From Inonotus obliquus (taxonomy: Eukaryota; Basidiomycota; Agaricomycetes; Hymenochaetales; Hymenochaetaceae), in NCBI GenBank assembly GCA_032164295.1, contig JAJHTX010000006.1:1798001-1862000 (forward strand): a stretch of DNA of 64,000 nt, in the 5' to 3' direction. A model generated the notes under the pieces. It saw only the letters and a program-made list of their open reading frames with translations. It was not told the DNA's origin and searched no databases. Shown piece by piece: positions 31,469-45,986 of this stretch. Both the position numbers and the translations under genes were made by a program. Within the stretch, counting starts at the first letter, position 1; the number at the start of each line of letters is the position of its first letter.

Positions 31469-34133
31469 ATGCCGCTGCCTTCCAACACCTCGATATCACT
31501 GCAGGGCCACTCGCGACCCGGGGAGGGCGTAACTACTGTACCAAAGGTCGCGATGATTGTCCGCATGACGGAGGATACGCTTAATGCTCTCCAGAGTCTT
31601 TCAGGAGCAGATAGGATGGACTTTGAGTTTGGGGACAAGCCGGTGAGTAATTTTATGCTTGACTGCGACGTGATTAGCCAACTTCGACACTGTTGAAAGG
31701 GTATTTATGTCCGAGACCAATTCTTTCCTATGCGGTACGACAAGGAGAAAGAAAACCAAGAGCTCTTTATTCGTACGACTATGCCAACACGTCCCAATGC
31801 ACCGTTGAGGCTTAATGCGAATGTTGTGGGCAAGTTCGCTGTTGAACAGGAACTTTCGGACAAACTCGACAAACTTTCTCAGCGCCTGCATAATGTCAAC
31901 GCAGCAGCCGCGAGGCAGAAGGAGCAACGCAAAGCCATTATGGTGGACACTCCACCTGTAACGCCTCCTGTTCCTCCGAAGCCTGCACCTAAGCGGAAGG
32001 TCCCGCCGAAATCAATGCCGAAATCAACACCGACGATTGTGAAGAGCTATGCAACGATGCCGTCAAATCAACCGGCCACCTCTAGTGCTTCAACTACGAC
32101 AGCGCTTCCGAAAGAGGTCGAGGCAACGTACGAGCTAAGACTCATTCACTATCTTGCCCTAGGCTCAGCTACGGCTCAGGATATTTTCAAGGAATTTGGA
32201 GGTTCCGAGATCGACCATAACACTCGTTCTGGGATCATGGGGATAGTTTTTAAGGCAAGTTGCCGATGGCTGTAGTATCGCTCTTGATTATCATCTAATT
32301 TCCAACTAATAGGTGGCGGAGCCAGAGCAAGTACCACGAAAATCTGCCTCTGCATCGAATACTACATACTATCGTCTGAAACCTCAGAGCTGGCGAGAAG
32401 TTCGTCCATATCAGTATTCGGGCTATACAGATAACGTACGTACAAGAGTCGCTCGTACAGCTCGGACGTGGTTCGCGTCCCTCAAAATTCCTGAGGACGA
32501 CCCGGTTTGGGAACACGTTAGGTTTCGTGATAGCGGCCATGGGAACGCAGGCTCCAACTCGAACTCGGCGCAGCGAGCCACGAATGGTACCACGAGCGCT
32601 GCTGCACGGTCTAAGAAAACAAAAGCTACAAATGTGGAGGTGAAAGTGAAATCGGAAGCTGCCCCTCCACCACGCCCAACTCAAGCCCCAGTTTCTCTCC
32701 CTCCCAAGCCGAATTTGCCTTCTTTTCGGTCTGGTACGCCTGTACGGAGTGCCAATGGTAAAGAGCGAGAGGACGATACGGAGAAAGAGGAAGGAGAGCT
32801 CTCCGCTTCCCAAACCCCTCCCCGGATATCTGCGCCTCCTGCTGAGAGACGCCCGACCAATTCACGCACGAATGGAGCTATGACACCGACTATGCCTCCG
32901 CCTCCTGTCCCCATGACTGCTCAGGCTCCAGCCTCGCAAACATTGCCCTCTTCTACATCTTCGAAGAGAGCCGGACCAGTCGATGCCCGGGGGGTTCGGA
33001 GACCGCCTCCAGAGCCGAGTGAACCAGCACGGGCAGCCCCTCCGATCCCACCGCCAGATCGCAAGCCGATCGTTCCCAAAGACTCGAAGAAAGAACGGGC
33101 CGTATCCCGTCAAGAAGGGAACGGAGTCGCTACTCCAGGGAGCTCCATTCAATCTCTGAAGGAACGTGAACTAGTCAAGCGAGAAAAGGAAAGAGAATCT
33201 GATAGGGAAAGTATACGGGCTGCTCGGAGAGAGAGGGAGCGGGAATCAGATAGGGAGAGTGTGCGGGGGCGAGATAAGGAACGAGCAATTAGGGAACGGG
33301 ATACTGTGAGAAACAGAGATCAAGAAGGGGCGAAGGAGAAGCTTAAACAAAGGGATAAGGTCTCCGTTCGACCGGTGGCAAAAACGAAAGCACCACCAAA
33401 GCGGAAGGCATCTGAGTCCTCAGGAGAAGAGTCGTCAGACTGGGGCTACGAGCGCCGGCCGTCAGTGAAATCGAAGCGCAACCGGGAAAGCGTTTCCGCC
33501 AAGAGTGTGTCGTCATCGCTAAAGGTGCCAAAGAGGGAGCCTAGAGATTCTCCTCCACCACCGAAGCAGAAGGTTAAGCGGAGCGCGTCACCTCACCCTC
33601 CTCCCAAGCCGAAGCCAGCAGGAGACAGGAAGAGTGTGGTGGGTTCATCGAAGGTCATCAAGAAGGAAGTGAAAGCAGATGGAATATCGCGTCTAACAGC
33701 TGGCAAGACACATAAAATGAGGGCGTCTATCGATTATACGTCATCCTCAGAAGAGGAGAAAGAACCGAAGCAGAAGAGTTCAATGACAACAAGCAAAAGT
33801 AACGCTTCTCTGGCTCCGAAGACTTCATCATCGGCAGTTGCCAATCGTTCTCTTCCGCCCAAACCGTCTAGGCCACGTCCTACGTTATCGAAGCAAGAGC
33901 AGCTGCGTTCGCGTTATGCGAGCTTATACGGGGAATACCTCACGGTGTTCCAGAAGCTTGTCGCACAGAAGAACAAGGTTGCGACTGTATTGCGGCATGG
34001 ATCCGAATCGCCCAGTGAGGATTCGGATTTTGACGTGGACATGATGCCCTTGAATGAGCTGGAGGAGTTGACGGCGCGGCATCAACGGTTGTATGATGAG
34101 TTGGAAGAGATAAAGAAAAGTTATTTAGCTTGA
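31469..34133 (+). CDS. ELL: ELL-type RNA polymerase II elongation factor
   Basis: Homologue of ELL, which suppresses Pol II pausing and in animals belongs to super and little elongation complexes. Exons 31469-31642, 31700-32254 and 32313-34133 sum to 850 codons (849 aa). The N-terminal part (PLPSNTSISLQGHS, VAMIVRMTEDTLNAL, YELRLIHYLALGSATAQDIF, YYRLKPQSWREVRPYQY) fits the ELL N-domain including its winged-helix part. The middle is a long disordered Pro/Ser and then Arg/Glu/Lys-rich region (REKERESDRESIRAARRERE). The last about 100 residues (RYASLYGEYLTVFQKLVAQ .. MMPLNELEELTARHQRLYDE) form the occludin/ELL helical domain. The second intron (32255-32312) has a GC donor. Confidence 0.85.
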
Positions 34134-35310
34134 GCGCTCTGAGCTTGAGTGTGGAACGGATGGAATATTGCACGGACATATGAGAGACTGTGGATGAATC
34201 TTGCATACCAATTGCTTACATCTCAGGCCAGTTTCATTCATTCTCTCGCATCACTGTAATCTACTTTACCGGAATGTCTGTTTGATACGCTTGGAATCCC
34301 ATGGGCGGCGTTACTTGACAGGCGAATGCTTTACCGTGAGAGATTAGTATGAGACGAAATCCTGATATGTTTCCGAAGCTGTCGGTCGTGGACGAAATGA
34401 CGATCAAGGCGGCAACATGATTGCAAGTAAACAAGATTTTTATACGTAATACGTGGCCACGAGGCGAACCAGGTGATCATGCGGCCGTGGTATGAGCCAC
34501 TTGAAATGATGGAAGAACCGAGGCGTAAAAACAAAAGGAAAAGGACTACTTCCGCGGTTTGATAACATTGAAGTTCGGTGCTGTGATAAGTACCTCATGT
34601 GCTGTACGGATTGCACCCATCATCGCACTTAGAATGAGGTGCTTTGGGTATTTCCGACGAAGAACTTGTGTAGTAGATACGCATAGCCCCTAAGTGAGAT
34701 AGTGAAAATGGATTCTGGCAGCGGGAACATAGGGTCGGGTGATTCGAGCTGTAAACCTTACGGTGTGCACGAGATGTACACGAGTATTTGGAAGCGGTGA
34801 TCGCGTGAAGAACGCTGCATCGGTAGCATCCTAAACAATGCATTCTCTGGGCATGATCCACGGGTATTATTAGTATACTGAGAAGAGATGTGATATCTCG
34901 ACTGAATCACATCAGTGTTGGTGATTTGAATATATGTCTGAAGGGAGAAAGTGTCTGATCATCATCATGATATGATACTTGTGTTTTCTATTTTTGAGTC
35001 AATTTTCACCTCGGTAGCGAGAGTACGAATATGGCAATAAAGTCTCATACCCACGGGATTGATGCGAGTGGGTGATGAGCCCCGATTCCTTAAGTGACTC
35101 TTCCTCTCTTACATATACTCTCCCAATCCCTATCCTTGGCGGCGTCGTCCACCGACGACGGCGCCCGATGCTTATCTGCAAATTATCTCTTCAACAACTT
35201 TATTAGCGACATTGTCGCACCAACATTCAATTCATTCTTCCGCTCAGACCCCGCCCGCTGCGACAGTCCAACAACAACCAGGCATAAAGACTTCTCGTCG
35301 TATTCTCCTC
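34134..35310. other. Intergenic between ELL and the coiled-coil gene
   Basis: About 1.18 kb. A weak spliced minus-strand candidate (34547-34830) is listed separately. The frame upstream of the ATG at 35311 stays open back to about 35215 with a Gln/Pro/Ser-rich reading and no ATG, so the next gene may have an unseen first exon. Confidence 0.4.
34547..34830 (-). CDS. Possible 3' exons of a small unrecognised gene
   Basis: Two pieces join in frame over an intron with gtaagg..cacttag (34761-34691): one reads AFFTRSPLPNTRVHLVHT and the next VLRRKYPKHLILSAMMGAIR .. APNFNVIKPRK before TAG at 34547-34549. The acceptor gtttag before 34830 suggests a further upstream exon that I could not find. The second piece looks protein-like rather than random, but I do not recognise the family. 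Confidence 0.28.
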
Positions 35311-36519
35311 ATGGGTTTCACGCTAGGCAGTCTTGCCGTCATGTCTGGCTTAAGGCCGCTCGGGCCTTCGTCTTTCTTTAGGTTTTCTGCGCTTTTTGAA
35401 CTTAGGTCTTTGCTCCTTTCCGTCGTGGTCTTTTTCGTATTGCTTGTTCTCGGTGTGTATCCATAATTCCTTTCATGTTACTTTCTATTGGAAGTTGTGA
35501 TGTGATTGAGACATGGTTACTTATTATATTGTGTGTATGCTATAGCTTACTTGACCAACCCGTCGGAGGCCTCTTTTCGCGCTTTCCTTACCGAGCAGGC
35601 TTTCCGCCACCATCTCAGTAGACTCGACGATGCCGATGCTCACGGAGAGTCGGACTCAGCGGGCTCATCTACAAAATCCGACGGTCACTCACGGCGGGGT
35701 CTAAGCAGTACTTTCACGAATCGATCTATAACTTCCTATGTGTCCCCGCCATTTGCGTTTGCGAGTCGTGCGTCCGTCTCACTTCGCACCCCCAAACACA
35801 TTTTTCGGTCCTTTGGTATCCTGTCCGTAGCCGCGGTCGTGCCGACCTCACCTCATAATCAGTCATCATCAACGCGAAGGCAGAATGGCGATGATATCGC
35901 CACGCGAACGGATAAGGAGAGCGGCACGAGTTCATCTTCATCGATATTCGACTCGTGGTTTATTGGCGCTTTTGGCATGTGGTTCTGGACTTTCAATTTG
36001 GATGGTTTATGGAGGAATGCAGGTTTCGTTGCGAAAGATGAAGTAGATGGTACTATCACGGGTGTTTTGGGCATAAAGGCTCTTGATCGATCGGATGAGT
36101 ATAATCGTGCGTGTTGTTTTCCATCATGTTCTCTCTTTTGTTTACTAACTTCAGACGGGGCTATCTCGCAGGAACCTCTTTCTCTCTCTATGGCAACGGC
36201 AATAGTAGTCATGGCCAGCGTTCGAGCCCCAAGCTGCGTTCAAGCGAGCGGTCTGCTCATCAGAATGGCAGTGCTCTCAGACATCGCAGTCAGACGCCGC
36301 CGCCTTTACCAAAATCCGTTTCACTGCCCTTGCACACAAAAAGAGGGCTCAATGTTTCGTCGCCGGAGAAATCAGCGAATGGACGCAGTCATCATTCAGG
36401 CAGCTCGTTTGCGCTTTCATCGGGCCCATCGATAGCGGTTCAACCTGCGATCTCACTCACGCCGGAATTTAGATCAATCAATGCGAGTGCCCCACCTATC
36501 CTTGTATCATCCACATCCA

Positions 36520-36560
<41 letters not shown>

Positions 36561-38669
36561 ACCAATCCGTCGCGGACACCCTCCACCTTGTTCGCCTCGT
36601 CGCCATTGATTGCAGAACTCCTGCGGCAACTTTCTTCGTCGCAGAATGCGATCTCGGATCTACGCAATCAATTCTCTGATTTCGATTCAGCATCAGCCAC
36701 GACACGTGCCACTCTGGATAACGAGCTGGATAAACAGCGTGAACGCAAGAGATCTGACGACGCAACGAAAGCTGAGTTGAAGACTCAGACAAAGGTTCTC
36801 GAGGACCAGAAACGCTCAAATGAGGCTGTGCGACGGGATGCGGAAAAACGTCTCAGGACGGTACAATCGGAAAAGGACAACGCAGATGCTCGAATCGGAC
36901 GATACGAGCGGGAAATTGGCCGATTACAGTCCCAAATGGAGGCTCATGGTGCCGCGATCGTAGCATCCGGAATAGAGACAGCTGAACTTGTATCTCAACT
37001 GGAACAGCAAATTGAATCTAGGCGATCCGAGGTTCGTACTACTGAGGATGAAGTCGCACAGCTCAGCTTGCGCTTGCGTGAAATGGAGGAGAAAGTGGCC
37101 AACGAGGAGCAGCGGTTGAAGGAAGCGAACGCAGATGCGGAGAAAAGGAAAGAGAGCGTTATGCTGAGCTCTTCCCAGGATGAAAGTCATGTCCGACAGA
37201 GTGCTTTTGTTGGACATACTTTTCCGCATCTACAGGCGGCTATGCCATATAATGCATCTTTGGAAAAGGCTGTACCAGTGTCTCCAATCGGAACGACCAT
37301 GCCCAACTCTCCCCTTACCGCAACATCCGCTGAAGCTCACAGTGGTCTGCTTGCGCCATCGGTTCCGATGATAGATGCAAATCTCGCGAACACCTTCCCA
37401 GTACTCGGTCCAGCTTTCAATCCCCAACGACAGACAGGCTCGGTTACACATAGATTTTCCCCTTTCAGTAGCGACCTTGCGTCTCCTGGACCTTTCTCGC
37501 CGACCGGAGAATCTTTGATTCCTAGTAGCTTGTATGAGCCGCTTGGGATGGGTATTTCGAATAAGCCGATGGATTCTCCTTTGAGCGCGTCGGACATGTC
37601 TGTTTCTCGATCGTTCCAGTCGGAGGATGATGTGATTCTGGATCGCAACTGGCATAATCGTCGTAACAGCTCGCCAGGTGATGTTACTCGACTGGGAATC
37701 ATCCCTTCTTCGGGCGGTATTGGTCAGGATTCTCCTGTGTCTCCGGCTAGATCAACCCATGGTTACGATGCATTCAACGGTTACGATCTGGACCGTCCTG
37801 TCCGTGAACGAGCGAACTCCTTTGCTATGGACTCTCAACGGGCTTCATTCCCAAACAGAATGCCACCGTCGGATTTTGGCCTTCATCAGGCGTTTCCCAG
37901 CAACATTCCACTCGCAAATGCAGACCAAGTAGTACATGCATCAAATGCTACAACGCGTCGGTCTGGGTGGTTCACTTCGCACAGGGACAAGGCTGCGAAG
38001 AGTCAGGAGAAAAAAGGTCTAAATCCCGATGCAAAGGAATTCAGTTTGTCAAAGGACAAGGAACGGTCGTTATCTGCTCTCCTTTCTCGCTCGCGCGGGT
38101 CAGGTTCAGGCCACAGCTCAGGTTCAGGCTCGGGTTCTGGAGCCTCATCCACGCTGTCTAGTGCATCAGTTTCGACACCAGAACCTCCGTCCCTTGGTAG
38201 CTCACCGTCGTTGACTTCTGCAACTGTAGCCAAGAACTCGTCTCCGCAGCTGCACATGACAGCCCCAGCTCGTACGACATCTTCGTTCCTCGCCCTCGGT
38301 TCTTCTTGGTTCGGCTCTTCACGCGCTTTCGCTCCAACCCCATTCGAACGCGAGCAACTAAGTCGCGCTCTTGGCGGTACGGCAAACTCAAGCTTCGAGA
38401 GACTGGAACGTTTGCCTAGCTTACCGACGTCTCCACAACCAAAACATGCGCTCGTTCCTCAGACTCAATCAGCAATCAATCTTCCATTGAGTACTTGGGA
38501 TGCTACTACTGCAGTTCCGTTTGGTCTGAGTGGTGGGACGAATGGATCGAAGTTAAAGACGAAGACGTTAAGTTCGGTGTTCTCTCCGTTTGGTGACGAG
38601 CCTACTACAGCGAGCTCGTCCAGCCCTTCCGATGAGAGCTACGACAGTACCAGAAGGGAACAAAGATGA
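35311..38669 (+). CDS. Large conserved fungal protein: N-terminal membrane segment and central coiled coil, function unknown
   Basis: Exons 35311-35452, 35546-36106 and 36172-38669 sum to 1067 codons (1066 aa). Residues about 25-50 are strongly hydrophobic (LRSLLLSVVVFFVLLVLAYL) and are followed by YLTNPSEASFRAFLTEQAF and RTPKHIFRSFGILSVAAVVP, blocks I believe recur in an uncharacterised fungal family; SWFIGAFGMWFWTFN is a second hydrophobic stretch. Then come Ser/Pro-rich sequence with a 17-residue Ser-rich run, a coiled coil of about 190 residues (NELDKQRERKRSDDATKAE through RLREMEEKVANEEQRLKEA), and a long Ser/Pro-rich tail with SGSGHSSGSGSGSGASS. Likely a membrane-anchored scaffold. The true start may be in an earlier exon. 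Confidence 0.75.
36521..36560 (+). repeat. (TCA)n microsatellite coding for Ser
   Basis: About 13 uninterrupted TCA units inside the coding sequence, read as Ser. In other frames the same bases give long Met or Asp runs on the minus strand, which explains the artefact ORFs there. Confidence 0.9.
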
Positions 38670-40672
38670 TCGTAGAGCGTGAGCGTGAGCGTTGAGTGAT
38701 TGTTCATGCCGGATCCGTACATTCAAAGTGTAGCAGAAGAGCTTCTTTTTAAAGATGCATTTTAATTATTTGACTGGTTTACTGACTGCTGACTGTTTGG
38801 TGTTGACGTTGAATGGGAGGTGGGAAGTGAAGGAAGGTGGAAGGAAGGAAGGAGAATAGAACGGATCGATTCACCATATAACCAACTAACCCGCTCCCCC
38901 CCCCTCTTCTCCACCGGCCCTAGCTGGTCGTTTTCTAAACTTTTTTATTATTGTCGCTGTTTACCGTTGCTGCCCGCTGCCAAAGTGCATGCTGTCACCC
39001 AATGTATCAAAAACCACAATCAAACAAATGAAGTATTTACATGCATACATTCCAAACATACAAACACACACGTACCGTGACATTCGTTGAATGACTGCTA
39101 CTCTTGCTAGTTACTTGCTTGTCTCGGTATTTGTCTGTTGTTAAATAGATCTTGAATGTTGAATGTTTGTATATCATAGCTACTACTTTCTTGGTGAGTG
39201 ATCCATACTTTTTGCTTTACGAATCATGGAATCGTTGGGTGGATCATTCGCGTATATGTACCACACGAAATTCTTCATTCCTGGCTTTGACTTGCTTTGA
39301 CCTCCCAGTGTCCACGAACAAATACGAACGGAAAATTCATCATGCTCATGTTCATTACATACTACATGCGCGCAACAACATCACATCATTATCACGCCTA
39401 TACATGCAAGTACTTAGCGGCGAGTAGAACGACAAAACAGGAGAAGAGAGAAGTACTACATAGATGGACGGAGGACCGGGATAACTGTGCGTACATACGT
39501 ACGTATGCAAGACCTCATCCCTCATCCGTCGTCCCCGGAAAGTACACACTATCCATAATCACAAAGAGACTCTCCAGTAATGAAATAGAATCCACAGCTG
39601 GAGGAAATAAGGCCATGAATAAAGGTGCAAAGAAGATACTAACAGTCGATAATACCAATACCAATATCCAATTACAAAAACAATAATACAAAAGAAAAAC
39701 ACCTCGTGAGCCTGAGCCTGAGAATCAAGCAACCATCATTCATCAACATTCATCATCAATTCATAAAAAAAATCAAATTACGTTTTTTTACTCGTCCCAA
39801 GAAGGGAGCCGTTCGTGTACGTATGACGGGCAGCAACAACATTAATGTACTGTACTGCTGTCTGCTGAGCGTAAATAGTATCATTCAAATAAAAGAAAGC
39901 AGGAAGAAAAGAAAAGAAAAATATGAATCAAGATGTCACAATTGCGTCGGATAGTATAGGATTGGTATCGGTATATCTTAATTGACAACCAGGTTGTTTG
40001 GAGTTCAGAGTTCGGAGTGGAGGTCCGGAGGAAGGGGTTTGGTGAGCCAGTTAAAAAAACCGAAGTTGCTAACAATAAAAAAAGAAAAGATTTTTGATTC
40101 TAAGTACGCAATACGGCAATACGTAAAGAAGGAATGTGTGTAGGCGAGTATACGAATATGATTACGCCTATAGATGAGTGAATACCGAACAAATAGGAGA
40201 AGCAGAGAGAATGAGAATGAGAAAGAAAATGAGCACACAGGGTGAAAATATTGAAAGAGTAAAAGGTTTGAAAGCAGGGTACCTAGAACAGAGCTGCAAC
40301 ACAATATAGGACCTGAGGAAATGATTGCACGAGAGAGAGGAGAAAAGTAGAGGTGAGACAGCGTAAAAAAATTGCGTGGGGTATATATTTAGAATGAGAA
40401 CCTATGAGAAGGAAGAACGTTGATCGATTGATTTGAACGCTGAGAGCGAGACGACGGGGGATGAACGGATGGACAGTTGGTTGGATGGACGGTAAGGTGA
40501 ATGGATGATATGCGCTTATTGTACTGTACCAGAAGCAGCATCTGTAAGGGGAGAAGGTAGACGATAAAAGTTGTCAAGTTGCCAGTGGAAAACAGATAGG
40601 GTAGCGCCCATTCTTTCTTCACAGCTGAATGCTGAACAATGTCCAAAGGTGAAAAAGAGAAAATCAATCAAA
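38670..40672. other. 2-kb gene-poor interval
   Basis: No gene is recognised between two convergent genes. The sequence is AT-rich with many short purine- or pyrimidine-biased stretches (GAGAATGAGAATGAGAAAG at about 40209; CATCATTCATCAACATTCAT at about 39735). It could hold long 3' UTRs or a non-coding transcript. Confidence 0.4.
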
Positions 40673-42512
40673 TCATAATCCTCCGTCCAAAACACCACGG
40701 ACATCGTCAACGGATGCGAGATCTGCAAGGAACGGACAGAGATCCGTCAATTCCGTGTCATGAGGGTCATTAAACCACGAAGAAACCGGGACTGCATTGT
40801 TCGGGTGGAAGATATAGGATGCAGGGGAGTTGTCCAGAATAATCGTGTCTTCTATCGGTCGCCCTAGTTGAGATAAATCCTAACGACAGAAATATATCAG
40901 CCTTTTCCTGTAGATCAGCGACGCTGACGACGAATGATTTACCTTCACATAGTTTCCCTTGTGATTGTAGCAACTCTCACGGAACAATCGGTGAGCAACG
41001 ACATTGTGTATATCTAACTTATCCAGTACGGGGTCCGCATACTAAACAAAGCACAGTTAATCTTCCAGAAATAGATACAAAATTCCATAACCCACCTTGC
41101 TTAAACTCGCCGTAAACACGACTACCTCATAAATCTCGCCCATCCTCTTTAAAAATGTGTCGACGCCAGGCCGCTTGATAACATAAACGTTGTGCCAGTG
41201 ATATTCAATTTCCACTGGTACCACGTAGTCTGCATGTTGTATTGACTAATAGATGACAGTCAGAAGAGGAAAAAAGGAGTGCCTAATGCGGAAACGGGAG
41301 CAGAAGTATTTACTCACCTTGAAGCTACTGTGAACAAGCGTCTCGTCTAAATCGAGTACCAAACATTTACGACCTGCGTGTTGAGGCGCAATGGGCGGCA
41401 GCAAAGGACGTGGTATACCATCTGGTCCTATGGGAATTCCAGCGCCGCCATTTAGAATTAAGCGCTCTTCCTCGTCCTCCTCTTCCATTTTACGTTCTTC
41501 GTCCAAAATACTAGATTCGTCCGATTCTTCAGCTGCGTCTACCCTGCTTGAACCGGGAGGTACAACGGCACCAGATGTTACACCCGCAGTTTCGTCTTCC
41601 GGAAGCACCTGTGTTGTTGGTGAAGGTGGTACGACCACATTCGTATCTTGAGATTCTGAAGGTGCCAGGTCAGGAGCAGGAACGATGGGAGCAACTTCAC
41701 CGTCTGTCGGGACTTGCTGTGGAGCAGCTTCAGCGCTCGGAGCAGTCGGAGTTGGTACCTCAGGTTCTTTAGGTTGCTCGACTTCCTTCGTCTTCTCGGA
41801 CACGGGAACTTCCTTTAGTCCCGCGCGAGAAGAACTCGGGTCAGACACGCCTGTTTTTGCGCCCTCGTCGACATCGACAGGATGAGTAGATTCCGTAGGC
41901 CACGTACACTTGAAGACGACAGAAGCCAGCTTCGACCAAATCGATTTTTTCTTCGGTTTCTTGCCACCTGCCTTCTCCCTATCCTTCCTGGGTTTAGCGC
42001 GTGCGCTTGCCTTTTCCTCGGAAATAGCAGAGTGGGTCGTTTCGGATGTCTTTTCCTTGCGATGTCTGGATGCTGCCGTGCTTACCAGCGTTGTAGACAG
42101 TGAAGCCTTCTCCTTGTGTGTGTCGCTCGTCACAGTCGCCTGTTCCGCGGAATGAGAGTATCCGCTGTCACCTTCACGCATCGGGGGGCTGGTCGGCTGT
42201 AAGCTGATGGACGGAGATGCTGATGGATCCTGCCATGCACCGGCGCCTGCACGAGAATAGCTCGCTCAGCTGAAATGGCCAACAGCGATGACGCATGCAC
42301 TCACCAGCCTCACTGGATGACGGCGTTGCCGCCGTTGCACCAGAGTCTCCCTGTTCGGCAGTAGGGACGCCTGCGTCGTCGCCCGTACGTTGCTCAAGAC
42401 CGTTTGCACCTTCCTTGCCCTTCTTCGAGAGTCTCCGTGATGTACCTTTGGAGAAGGGTAGCGCCTTCTTGGACGACGCGTCCTTCGGTGGTACCGCTAC
42501 TTGGACGGACAT
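40673..42512 (-). CDS. NIF/FCP1-like phosphatase of the Psr1/SCP group
   Basis: HAD-superfamily serine phosphatase related to yeast Psr1/Psr2 (plasma membrane, sodium stress) and animal SCPs. It starts at ATG 42512 ([20 protein letters not shown]). The N-terminal 330 residues are disordered, rich in Lys, Glu, Pro and Ser. The catalytic domain begins [16 protein letters not shown], which holds the DxDxT nucleophile motif; further exons give [79 protein letters not shown] and [19 protein letters not shown]. The end is VLDGGL, TGA at 40673-40675. No N-terminal Cys cluster for palmitoylation is seen, unlike yeast Psr1. Confidence 0.92.
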
Positions 42513-42833
42513 CGTTGAAGCCAGCAGCGTTGATCGAAGTGAAGACTCTGTGGTATACCTAGGATGATGATGAGAGGGAAGGAGATGAGGAAGGAGATGA
42601 GACTTGAGGAAGGGAGTAGCACGAAGGCGACAAACACGCTTGGAGACTAAGGACAGGGTGAAAACAGCCTGCCTAAAGTAGAGATTATGACTAATAATAT
42701 ATTTGGTAATTTGATCGGCAGCTTTCTGATATTGATTGATTTCCTGTTCTTTTTCCGAAAACTCTATTCCTTTCCCTTTATTCTAAGTAGCTCTCTATCA
42801 TAACAGTTCTACTCTAGTACACATTTTCACTTT

Positions 42834-45128
<2,295 letters not shown>

Positions 45129-45986
45129 CGTCTACTACGTTCTCTAAAATACCGTTAGAAATGAGAACACTCGCTCGAGACAAAGTACACTGGAAGTGGG
45201 TTTTTTGAACCAAGAGATGCAGGGTACTACGGACTGCGATGATCAAGAACAGCAAGCATCCAGAAACAAAAGGTCGAGTCATGGATTAAATAGCCACACT
45301 AGGGTGAAGATTGTAGAGTAGACTCCATACGTCTTGAGCACGCCATTGTTAGCACCGCTGGTGTCTTCCTGAAGCAAACATATATCACCGGTGTTATAAG
45401 CATTCATGTTAAATTGTTGGATACGATTCCAAGGCTCTACCAAGAACGAGTACTGAACTCAGGAATTGCATTAGGTTGCTTGGCTGGTGCGGTTGTTTTC
45501 CTTGTGCTCGGAATTTTCGGATTCTTCAATGAAGTGAAGGAGAGATAAGAGTTTGAGATCAAGATGACGTCGATCATTCTGGACGCAGAATTATTCGCGA
45601 TCATTGTACGGGCCAGTGTATAGTTGTCAGGGTAGGTTGCATGCTCTGTTATTATCAATGATGCAGTAGTGCAAGTGCAAGCACAAAAACGTACATGAAT
45701 CTACCAATGCAAAACGAGAAAACTAAAGGAGCGGGAAGGAAGGGAAAAAAACGAGTGAACGGCAATAACGAAACCATGCATGTATGTACTTGCAGCCTAA
45801 ACTAATCCAAAGTAATGTATTTGATGTCAATATGAAATGAATGTGTTGGTATTAGATGCAGGAAGAAGAATGAAGAGAAAAACGAAAGCGTTGAAACCAA
45901 AAGACTATAAATACAGTAAAGTACATCCCCAAAAAGAGTCAAAAATGTTTAGGGAAAAGATATGTCTTTTCCCGAAGTGAGTGGGG
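45129..45986. other. Upstream region of MET3 and 3' flank of the next gene
   Basis: About 860 bp with no convincing gene. A minus-strand ORF at 45437-45658 has no domain and no ATG-driven context. The MET3 promoter lies in the left half; no certain sulfur-regulatory site was recognised. Confidence 0.4.

Noticed and set aside
36440..36819. Minus-strand ORFs with long Asp or Met runs
   Set aside because: They are antisense readings of the (TCA)n repeat inside the coiled-coil gene.
41391..42155. Plus-strand ORFs over the Psr1-like gene
   Set aside because: Antisense shadows of the Ser/Glu/Lys-rich N-terminal region; no domain.
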